64,000 bases of DNA. Origin: Pigmentibacter ruber. GTDB lineage: Bacteria; Bdellovibrionota_B; Oligoflexia; Silvanigrellales; Silvanigrellaceae. This document shows, piece by piece, positions 57,986 through 64,000 of the stretch. Both the position numbers and the translations under genes were made by a program. Each line of letters opens with the position of its first letter. Position 1 is the first letter of the stretch. The notes below the pieces were generated by a model, which did no database searches, had not been told where the DNA came from, and saw only the letters and a program-made list of their open reading frames with translations. Location of the stretch: the NCBI RefSeq assembly GCF_009792895.1, contig NZ_WSSC01000004.1, positions 62,001 through 126,000 of the forward strand, in the 5' to 3' direction.

Positions 57986-58783
57986 TTACCAAGCAGGAAC
58001 TGCACCAGGAAACAATTCTTGTGTTTTCTTTAAAACTTCATTAGAATTCATGACAGCTTTTAATTTATCAAATACCTTTTTAGATTTATCAGATTCCTTC
58101 ACAACAATAACATTTACATATGGTTTAGCAGTTTTAGGATCTTCTTTTACTAATGCATCAGCCGGGACAAAACCTGCATTTTTAACAAAATCATTATTTA
58201 AAACAGCTGCAGCAACATCTTGAACTGCACGCGCAGCTTGGGCTGCATCTACACTTTTTATAATTATATTTTTTGGATTTTCACTTATATCTTTTGGAGT
58301 TGGCAATTCACCAACACCATCTTTAATTTTAATGATACCTGCAGTTTTTAATAGATTTAAAGCTCTACCTTGATTGCTTGGATCATTAGGAATAATAACG
58401 ACTGATTTATCTGTTAATTCAGATAAACTTTTAATCTTCCTAGAATAAACACCCATTGGATAGATAAAAGTATTCCCAACAATTGCTAATTTATATCCTT
58501 TTCTAGCTTTTGCTTGTTCTAAAAATGATACAGTTTGAAATATATTTGCATCTATTTCACCAGAATTTAAGGCTTCATTAGGAATTTGATAGTCTGCAAA
58601 AGTAACTGTTTTAATTTCAAGATCATATTTTTCTTTAGCTAATTTTTTGGCCACTTCAAAAACTTGAATCATTGGACCTGCTGTTATTCCAACTTTTAAA
58701 ACATCTGAAGCAAAAGCAGAAATAGAATAAATTGTAGAAATAAATGACAAACCTATTACTGAAAATAATTTAGCGAATTTCAT
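57986..58783 (-). CDS. metQ: D-methionine-type ABC transporter binding protein
   Basis: 265 residues from the ATG at 58783, which has AAAGGAA 6 bases upstream. VLKVGITAGPMIQVFEVAKKLAKEKYDLEIKTVTFADYQIPNEALNSGEIDANIFQ is the NlpA/MetQ pattern (reported here as the fold start), followed by SNQGRALNLL and AAQAARAV. Signal peptide ends SAFA with no lipobox cysteine, unlike E. coli MetQ, so the protein should be free in the periplasm. Last gene of the metNIQ operon. Confidence 0.9.
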   Translation of the reverse strand: MKFAKLFSVIGLSFISTIYSISAFASDVLKVGITAGPMIQVFEVAKKLAKEKYDLEIKTVTFADYQIPNEALNSGEIDANIFQTVSFLEQAKARKGYKLAIVGNTFIYPMGVYSRKIKSLSELTDKSVVIIPNDPSNQGRALNLLKTAGIIKIKDGVGELPTPKDISENPKNIIIKSVDAAQAARAVQDVAAAVLNNDFVKNAGFVPADALVKEDPKTAKPYVNVIVVKESDKSKKVFDKLKAVMNSNEVLKKTQELFPGAVPAW

Positions 58784-58803
58784 AATTATTCCTTTCAAAT
58801 GAA

Positions 58804-59454
58804 TTAATGAGAAACTTTTTTTGTAATAAAGTCACCAGTGAATTGAATGATTAAAACAAGCGCAACTAAAGTAACTAAGGCCTGCAACATTACAGGAGTA
58901 TCAAACTGATAATAACCATATTGAATAGCCATATTACCTAATCCACTTCCACCTACCGCTCCTGCCATTGCAGAATATTCAGTTAAGCTAACAAAAAGAA
59001 TTGTCACAGCATTAGCTATACCGGGAACAGCTTCAGGTAATAAAACTTTAAATATAATTTGTAGAGGAGAAGATCCCATTGCTTGTGCTGCTTCTATAAG
59101 ACCTTTATTTACACTAGCTAATTTACCTTCTACAATTCTAGCAAAAAAAGGAATAGCGGCAACACTTAAAGGAACCATTGCCGCTGCCGTACCAATTGAT
59201 GAGCCAACAATAAATCTGGTAAAAGGAATTATAGCAACCATTAAGATAACAAATGGAACCGATCTTCCTACAGTAACAATGCTACTTAATGTTTTATGAA
59301 TAATTTTGTTTTCATAAAACATACCTTTTGCAGTCACAGTCAAACCTACCGCAATTGGGAGGCCTATGATAAAAGCACAAACTCCTGCAACTAAGACCAT
59401 ATATATAGTAGCTAATGTAGATTCAGCTAGAGTATTTAAAGTTTCCAGAAACAT
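58804..59454 (-). CDS. metI: methionine ABC transporter permease
   Basis: 216 residues with five or so membrane segments. PIAVGLTVTAKGMFYENKII, RSVPFVILMVAIIPFTRFIVG and the EAAQAMGSSPLQIIFKVLLPEAVPGI EAA loop fit MetI. The start overlaps the end of metN by 32 bases; the ATG has AGG upstream inside metN, so the overlap is likely real. metQ follows after 20 bp. Confidence 0.92.
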   Translation of the reverse strand: MFLETLNTLAESTLATIYMVLVAGVCAFIIGLPIAVGLTVTAKGMFYENKIIHKTLSSIVTVGRSVPFVILMVAIIPFTRFIVGSSIGTAAAMVPLSVAAIPFFARIVEGKLASVNKGLIEAAQAMGSSPLQIIFKVLLPEAVPGIANAVTILFVSLTEYSAMAGAVGGSGLGNMAIQYGYYQFDTPVMLQALVTLVALVLIIQFTGDFITKKVSH

Positions 59455-60478
59455 AACCTAAAACCTCTGTGGATATTTTTAATTCTTTTAAATAGTCAAT
59501 TCCTAATTTAATTTTATGTTGTTCTCCTGAAATTTGACAAAGCATAATTCCAAGTGGAGAATTATTAATCACATCAATATGTGCTTGTAAAATATTTACA
59601 TTCAAATCAAATTTTTTAACTAAACCAGATATAATGGATTCACTTGCAGTATCACCAACAAAAGTAAATTTTAAGATTGGTGAAGAAAATTTATCCGGAG
59701 AAAGTGAAAGATTTTCTTCAATATGCTGTGGCAAAGTAACGTGAAATGCAGATCGAACTAAAGCTTTAGTTGCATCAGCTTGGGGATTACTAAACATTTC
59801 AACCATAGAAGAGTTTTCAATAATATTTCCATTTTCTATAACTGCAACACGATGACATATACTTTTTACAACTTCCATTTCATGTGTAATTAATAAAATT
59901 GTAACACCAAATTTCTCATTTATTGCTTTTAATAATGCCAAAATAGATTTAGTTGTTTCAGGATCTAACGCAGAAGTTGCTTCATCACACAATAATACTT
60001 TAGGGTTAGATGCAAGTGCCCTAGCTATAGCAACTCTTTGTTTTTGTCCGCCACTTAATTGATGTGGATAATGATTTATTTTATCTAATAATCCCGTTAC
60101 TTCTAAAAGATACTTAACTCTTGCTTCAATTTCTTTTTTATTTTTTCCTGCAAATTCCAATGGCAATGCAACATTTTTAAACACATTTGCCGAAGAAAGT
60201 AAATTGAAATGCTGAAATATCATACCAATATTTCGTCTTTGCTCTCTCAATTCTGATTCTTTTAATGAAGTTAAATTAACATTATCTAGAATAACTTCAC
60301 CTCCTGTTGGCTTTTCAAGTAAGTTAACTGTGCGCAGTAATGTACTTTTACCTGCTCCACTTTTACCAATAATTCCAAATATTTCACCTTTTGCGACTTC
60401 TAAATCAATTCCTTTTAATGCATAGGAAATTCCATTTTTTGTGTTAAAAGATTTTTTAATTCCTATTAATTTTATCAT
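59423..60478 (-). CDS. metN: methionine ABC transporter ATPase with NIL domain
   Basis: 351 residues. Walker A GKSGAGKST near residue 38, Q-loop FQHFNLL, signature LSGGQKQR, Walker B VLLCDEATS, and LITHEME switch His. The C-terminal 75 residues (SPILKFTFVGDTASESIISGLVKKF) are the NIL/ACT-like domain that binds methionine and inhibits transport in MetN (family knowledge). First gene of the operon, with a 160-base leader containing a riboswitch-like element. Confidence 0.95.
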   Translation of the reverse strand: MIKLIGIKKSFNTKNGISYALKGIDLEVAKGEIFGIIGKSGAGKSTLLRTVNLLEKPTGGEVILDNVNLTSLKESELREQRRNIGMIFQHFNLLSSANVFKNVALPLEFAGKNKKEIEARVKYLLEVTGLLDKINHYPHQLSGGQKQRVAIARALASNPKVLLCDEATSALDPETTKSILALLKAINEKFGVTILLITHEMEVVKSICHRVAVIENGNIIENSSMVEMFSNPQADATKALVRSAFHVTLPQHIEENLSLSPDKFSSPILKFTFVGDTASESIISGLVKKFDLNVNILQAHIDVINNSPLGIMLCQISGEQHKIKLGIDYLKELKISTEVLGYVSGNFKYSS

Positions 60479-60637
60479 ACATAAAGCCTAAAATATAAAT
60501 CTGATTTTAATTAAATTCTGAAAATATTACGAATTAATGACAACAACAACAATTGTGTAAAAAAAACATTCGTAGCATTTTAGATTGATGAGGGTATTTT
60601 ATAAGAAGGAAAATGTTAAGAAATTTCATTTATTTAT

Positions 60638-60693
60638 CTCGCTTTAGCTGAAAAAAAAAGTAATGCCCGCAAGCTGTATATCAAATCGGCATC
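60638..60693 (-). promoter_or_regulatory. SAM-II-like riboswitch candidate in the metNIQ leader
   Basis: Minus-strand order: P1 GATGCC (60693-60688), loop GATTTGATATACA, P2 CTTGC (60673-60669), P1' GGCATT (60667-60662), a loop with nine T then CAGCTAAA, and P2' GCGAG (60642-60638). P1 gives 6 pairs including one G-T; P2 gives 5 including one T-G, forming an H-type pseudoknot. The GATTT after P1 and GCTAAA before P2' match conserved SAM-II positions from memory. The T9 tract in the second loop is unusual: SAM-II has an A-rich loop, and it makes P1 also look like a terminator. Predicted transcription starts at P1 itself. Confidence 0.45.
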
Positions 60694-60699
60694 TGTCCA

Positions 60700-60728
60700 T
60701 TTAAAACATAGAAAAGATTTCTAGTCAA
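60700..60728 (-). promoter_or_regulatory. promoter candidate for metNIQ
   Basis: Minus strand: -35 TTGACT (60723-60728), 17-bp spacer ending in an extended TGT, -10 TTTAAA (60700-60705). The start would fall near 60693, the first base of the riboswitch-like P1 stem. Confidence 0.55.
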
Positions 60729-60751
60729 TGAGAAATTGGAAGGTAAAAATA

Positions 60752-60780
60752 CTGACAATTAATCTAAGTTGTGATAGTAA
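60752..60780 (+). promoter_or_regulatory. promoter candidate for lysC
   Basis: -35 CTGACA (60752-60757), 17-bp spacer, TAGTAA at 60775-60780 preceded by an extended TGA. Start would be about 20 bases before the lysC GTG. The -10 is weak. Confidence 0.4.
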
Positions 60781-60808
60781 ATTTATACCCATTAATTAGG
60801 AGTTAATT

Positions 60809-62047
60809 GTGCAAGAAAACACAGCAATACCAATTATTAGTCAAAGTAAAAATCAAACCGTAGGTCCTGTTTTTAAATTTGGCGGGACAAGTATGGGCTC
60901 TATTGAAAGAATTGAGCATGTTGCTGATCTTTGTTTAAAATTAAAACCTTCCGCAATTGTTGTTTCTGCAATGTCAGGAGAGACCAATCGCCTTATATCT
61001 TTAGCAAATAAAATCTTAGAAAGAATTGATGTCCCAGAATATGACATGCTAGTTGCCAGCGGAGAACAAGTTTCCGTTTCCTTATTGAGTTTGGCTTTAC
61101 GCAAAAGAGGGATAGCCCCTATGCCAATGTTGGCTCCAACTGCTGGAATCCTAACTGATGCACAGTTTTCAAGAGCTAATATTTTACAAGTCAAAGGCGA
61201 AGCTATCAAAGAAGCCTTAGATAAAGGTCTATTGCCTGTGATTGCTGGCTTCCAAGGGGTGACTGAGGACGGACAATTAACTTCATTAGGAAGGGGAGGT
61301 TCTGATACCTCAGCTGTCGCAATTGCAGCCGGAATAGGCGCAAAAGAATGTATCATTTATACTGATGTTGACGGCGTGTTTACCACAGATCCTAGAATTT
61401 GCTCTGCGGCTAGAATAATTAGAAAAATTAATTATGAAGAGATGCTGGAAATGGCAAGCCAAGGTAGCAAAGTTTTACATATCAGAAGTGTACAACTTGC
61501 TGCAAAATGGGGTATTCGCTTAGTAGTTAAAAATACTTTTTCAAATGATGAAGGAACCGAAATGAGCACAATTGATGAACCAATTGAAGGAGAAATCGTA
61601 TCAGGAATAGCTGCTTCACAAAATGAAGCCTGGATACAAGCAACTTGTGCAAACACTCCACAATTTAATCTATCTAATGTTTTTGATCTTCTTGCAAAAA
61701 AAGGGATTAATGTAGATATTATTAATCAAGGGGAACATAGTAGCAGTTTAAAAATTAGTTTTACAATTACCCAAACCGATTCAAATTTAGCAATGGAAAC
61801 ATTAAAAAAAGAATTTCCAAATATTTCTCTTACACTAAGAGAAGACGTTGCTAAAATTTCAATTGTGGGAGTAGGAATGAGAACTCACGCTGGAGTGGCA
61901 GCCAGAATGTTTAAAACTTTAGCAAATAATGGAATAGAAATATTACTAGTCACAACTTCAGAAATAAAAGTAGGTTGTTTAATTTTACGCGATAAAGTTT
62001 CATTAGCTGTTAATGCATTACATGAAGAGTTTATCCCAAAAACTTAA
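60809..62047 (+). CDS. lysC: aspartate kinase
   Basis: 412 residues. VFKFGGTSMGSIERI is the amino-acid kinase N-terminal motif, VSAMSGETNRL follows, TSLGRGGSDTSAVAIAAG and YTDVDGVFTTDPR complete the catalytic domain. Two ACT domains follow from about residue 265, so feedback control by an amino acid is likely. First step of the lysine/threonine/methionine branch. GTG start with AGGAG 6 bases upstream. Divergent from the methionine importer, linking methionine uptake and synthesis. Confidence 0.96.
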   Translation: MQENTAIPIISQSKNQTVGPVFKFGGTSMGSIERIEHVADLCLKLKPSAIVVSAMSGETNRLISLANKILERIDVPEYDMLVASGEQVSVSLLSLALRKRGIAPMPMLAPTAGILTDAQFSRANILQVKGEAIKEALDKGLLPVIAGFQGVTEDGQLTSLGRGGSDTSAVAIAAGIGAKECIIYTDVDGVFTTDPRICSAARIIRKINYEEMLEMASQGSKVLHIRSVQLAAKWGIRLVVKNTFSNDEGTEMSTIDEPIEGEIVSGIAASQNEAWIQATCANTPQFNLSNVFDLLAKKGINVDIINQGEHSSSLKISFTITQTDSNLAMETLKKEFPNISLTLREDVAKISIVGVGMRTHAGVAARMFKTLANNGIEILLVTTSEIKVGCLILRDKVSLAVNALHEEFIPKT

Positions 62048-62056
62048 TAATAAACT

Positions 62057-62084
62057 ATTCTAAATAAACTAAAGTATTTAGAAT
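62057..62084 (+). terminator. hairpin after lysC
   Basis: ATTCTAAATA (62057-62066) pairs perfectly with TATTTAGAAT (62075-62084), 8-base loop, 10 bp after the lysC stop. No T-run follows, so efficiency is uncertain; CTAAAGTA at 62069 can pair instead with TACTTTAG at 62106. Confidence 0.4.
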
Positions 62085-62134
62085 TGCGAAAACTTAATAA
62101 TTTGCTACTTTAGGGAAAAGAAAGAACTTAAGTT

Positions 62135-62158
62135 AAAATAAATTTTAAGATTTATTTT
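62135..62158. terminator. AT-only hairpin before the VC0807-type gene stop
   Basis: AAAATAAAT (62135-62143) pairs with ATTTATTTT (62150-62158), 6-base loop, 9 bp beyond the stop of the minus-strand gene at 62168. Could end transcription from either side, but has no G-C pair. Confidence 0.35.
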
Positions 62159-62167
62159 TAAAGAACA

Positions 62168-62896
62168 TTATTCAGCCCGTAGTATTTCACCAGCTTTTAA
62201 TCCTGTTAGTTTTTTCAAGCGGTAAACAAACCACCAAATTCCAAGCATAGATATAACCATTTTTGGAATGGCAACTACAAAATGCCCTTTCCAAGTCATC
62301 TCTGCGAGCTCTTTATTAAAAGCCTCTGTTTGAGCCGGGCTTACTATTATATTTATTGCTAAAATATAATTTAGAACCCCCCCTAAAAAAAATGCTCCCC
62401 CAAAAACCATGGTAATTTGCCAAATTAAAGCTTTAAAAGCCTTTTGCGCGTTATTTGCAGCGAGTTTTTCTTCTAACAATTCTGTTTTGAAAACATTCTC
62501 ATTATAAATTAAGTAGTTAACAAATGGCTTGCCAATCCATGCAGAAGCAATTGTAAAAATACCTAAAAAAGTTGGAATAGCAGCTTCCTGAATAGCAAAC
62601 CAAAATCCATCTAATTTGTAAAAAGCAAATAAACCTTTTATTAATATACTAACTATTCCCAAGACAGCGATAGGACTTGCTTGTTTTCGTTTCATAAAAT
62701 CATACACACCATATCCTAGCGGAAATATTAGTGCAATGATTAGAGTTTTTAAAGGATCAAAAGTTGTATTTAGTTTATTAAGAATAAAAACTGGGATAAC
62801 AACATAAAAAATAATTGAGACAAATAAATTTTCTTTTACTTTTTGTTGGACTACTGGCTGATTATCTAAATTTTCAATTTTTTGTTTATTTTCCAT
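62168..62896 (-). CDS. VC0807-family membrane protein
   Basis: 242 residues from the ATG at 62896 (AAGAAAG upstream); longer readings to 62983 add a basic hydrophobic leader without a good ribosome site. About six membrane segments, with IIALIFPLGYGVYDFMKRKQASPIAVLGI near residue 50 and MTWKGHFVVAIPKMVISMLGIWW near the C-terminus, both typical of VC0807-type proteins. Function unknown; sometimes listed with MFS transporters. Confidence 0.75.
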   Translation of the reverse strand: MENKQKIENLDNQPVVQQKVKENLFVSIIFYVVIPVFILNKLNTTFDPLKTLIIALIFPLGYGVYDFMKRKQASPIAVLGIVSILIKGLFAFYKLDGFWFAIQEAAIPTFLGIFTIASAWIGKPFVNYLIYNENVFKTELLEEKLAANNAQKAFKALIWQITMVFGGAFFLGGVLNYILAINIIVSPAQTEAFNKELAEMTWKGHFVVAIPKMVISMLGIWWFVYRLKKLTGLKAGEILRAE

Positions 62897-63036
62897 AAAA
62901 ACTTTCTTTAACAGAAGGATAAGCCTCAAAAAGGTGTAGTTTAGCATAAAATCAAAAAAAGTAAATTTTTTAATAAAGTTCACTAAATAATAAAACGATA
63001 TCTTAAATCACAAGATTTTTTTTAATGAGGGTTGTT

Positions 63037-63636
63037 ATGAAAGAATTTGATTTAGAAGTATTTAATAACACCAATCAGACACAAGTATTCACCTTTATTA
63101 ACAATAAAACAAAAGAATTGGGTTTTGATATGGCTTCACGACCCGAAACTGGTGCCTTATTAAGAGTTTTAGCTGCCTCAAAACCTAGCAGTAATATTCT
63201 AGAAATTGGGACAGGAACAGGTTACGGAACAGCATGGCTTCTAGAAGGTATGGATGAAAACTCCAAATTGATAAGTATAGAAGCTAATATAAATGTCCAA
63301 AATGTTGCAAAAGAAATTTTAAAAAATGACAAGCGATTACAATTATTAAATGAAAATGGAACTGATTATCTAAAAAAACAAAAACCGCATACTTTTGATA
63401 TTATTTTTGCAGACGCTTTTCCTGGTAAATATGAACTACTTAATGAAACATTAAATCTTTTGAAACCAGGTGGAATTTATATTGTTGACGACATGTTACC
63501 TCAACCTGATTGGCCTGAAGATCATTTTCCTTTAGCAAAATCTGTTATTGAAAGCTTAAAAAACTTAACTAACGTAACTTCTGTAGGATTACATTGGTCT
63601 AGCGGATTGATATTAATGGTGCCAAAATTTAAATAA
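63037..63636 (+). CDS. class I SAM-dependent O-methyltransferase
   Basis: 199 residues from the ATG at 63037; an ATG at 63025 is possible but the GAGGG at 63027-63031 serves the inner start. ILEIGTGTGYGTAWLL is the SAM loop, LISIEANINVQNVAKE the acidic loop, DIIFADAFPGKYELL and LNLLKPGGIYIVDDML follow as in O-methyltransferase family 3/CcoMT-like proteins. Substrate unknown. The class V aminotransferase gene follows after 9 bp. Confidence 0.82.
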   Translation: MKEFDLEVFNNTNQTQVFTFINNKTKELGFDMASRPETGALLRVLAASKPSSNILEIGTGTGYGTAWLLEGMDENSKLISIEANINVQNVAKEILKNDKRLQLLNENGTDYLKKQKPHTFDIIFADAFPGKYELLNETLNLLKPGGIYIVDDMLPQPDWPEDHFPLAKSVIESLKNLTNVTSVGLHWSSGLILMVPKFK

Positions 63637-63645
63637 AGGTAATTT

Positions 63646-64000
63646 ATGAAAGAAGCCTATAACTTACTTCCTAAAATCAATGAAAAATTTTGGAAAAAAT
63701 TTAGGGAAGACTTTATTCTCGATAGAAATTTTATACACCTTTCTTTAGCAATTCAAGTTTCACATAGCATAAAATTAAATAAAGAAATTGATAAATATCG
63801 TTCAATGATTGATAAAAACCCTGATTTAATGCGAAAAGAAAGACACATACACACTGGAGAAACCATAGCTGCTGCCGCTAAATACTTAAAGACAAGTAAA
63901 GATTTAATAGCTTTAACAGAAAGTTCAACTATGGCAATGGCTATAGCATTAAATGGATTTATTTTTAAAAAAGATGATGAAATTATTACTACGGATAGTG
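63646..64000 (+). CDS. class V (isopenicillin N epimerase-like) aminotransferase, N-terminal part (cut by window edge)
   Basis: 118 residues to the right edge. IHLSLAIQVSHSIKL, then ERHIHTGETIAAAAKYL, LIALTESSTMAMAIALNGF and KKDDEIITTDS match the N-terminal fold of PLP-dependent class V enzymes: the TESSTMAMA turn binds PLP phosphate and DEIITT begins the next strand. The PLP lysine lies outside the window. AAAGG precedes the ATG. Same operon as the O-methyltransferase gene. Confidence 0.72.
   Translation, partial: MKEAYNLLPKINEKFWKKFREDFILDRNFIHLSLAIQVSHSIKLNKEIDKYRSMIDKNPDLMRKERHIHTGETIAAAAKYLKTSKDLIALTESSTMAMAIALNGFIFKKDDEIITTDS

Larger units (their letters stand above)
60479..60808. other. 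330-bp divergent spacer between metN and lysC
   Basis: No coding potential seen. It holds a metN promoter candidate (60700-60728), a SAM-II-like pseudoknot element (60638-60693) and a lysC promoter candidate (60752-60780). The 160 bases between the element and metN contain an A/T-rich tract with a U8 run (minus strand near 60562-60569) but no convincing second hairpin. Confidence 0.7.

Noticed and set aside
60590-60760. Lysine riboswitch for lysC or SAM-I box on the plus strand
   Set aside because: None of the core motifs of those classes could be read; the only motif agreement was with SAM-II on the minus strand.
60853-61356. 167-residue minus-strand reading frame inside lysC
   Set aside because: Fully antisense to a strongly supported aspartokinase, no ribosome site or family features; a coding shadow.

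Overview
The window is an AT-rich (about 30% GC by eye) bacterial chromosome segment of a Gram-negative type organism: it has periplasmic binding proteins with signal peptides, lipoproteins, a LepB signal peptidase and an ArnT-like lipid glycosyltransferase. An Oligoflexia/Silvanigrella-like (Bdellovibrionota) origin would fit the base composition and gene mix, but this is only a guess from reading. No rRNA, tRNA, CRISPR array, insertion sequence or phage gene was seen.

Region A (1-31608, all minus strand, nearly gap-free and with many start/stop overlaps) is a surface-glycan supercluster. Read in the direction of transcription, it starts at a strong promoter candidate near 31676-31704. First come a family 2 glycosyltransferase, a GatD-like dehydrogenase, a large GT-C-like membrane protein, and a puzzling sugar-phosphate block: a zinc dehydrogenase, a ribulose-phosphate-epimerase-like barrel, a tetrulose-phosphate-isomerase-like barrel, a tandem-duplicated nucleotidyltransferase and a small phosphodiesterase-like protein. 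A methyltransferase, a second large membrane protein and an ABC flippase follow. Then comes a GDP-type legionaminic acid route (legC, ptmE, legB, legG, legI, neuD-like, legF) with hisF, hisH and a WbpG-type amidotransferase for amidination. Directly after it lies a pseudaminic acid route (pseB, pseC, an unknown transferase, pseG, pseH, pseI, spsF) followed by a second amidotransferase and a second hisH cut by the window edge. The cell therefore seems able to make two nonulosonic acids, each probably with its own acetamidino-forming enzyme set.

Region B (31797-36374, minus) has a CotH-like lipoprotein and a compact three-gene signalling module: a STAS-like protein, an RsbW/SpoIIAB-like ATPase, and a PAS/histidine-kinase-like/receiver protein whose ATPase part looks degenerate. 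Region C (36568-56879) is mostly housekeeping: fumC, a glycine-rich lipoprotein, pheS-pheT, an ArnT-like transferase, an S9 peptidase, a VTT/TVP38 membrane protein, carA-carB-argF, lepB, a membrane protein of the so-called SpecificRecomb family, and an old-yellow-enzyme reductase.

Region D (56901-64000) has a PhnD-like binding protein, the methionine importer metN-metI-metQ closed by a clear intrinsic terminator, aspartokinase lysC divergent from metN, a VC0807-type membrane protein, an O-methyltransferase and the start of a class V aminotransferase. The 330-bp metN/lysC spacer is the most interesting non-coding stretch: on the metN side, starting almost exactly at a predicted +1, it carries a pseudoknot-capable element resembling the SAM-II riboswitch. 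A second leader hairpin lies before carA.
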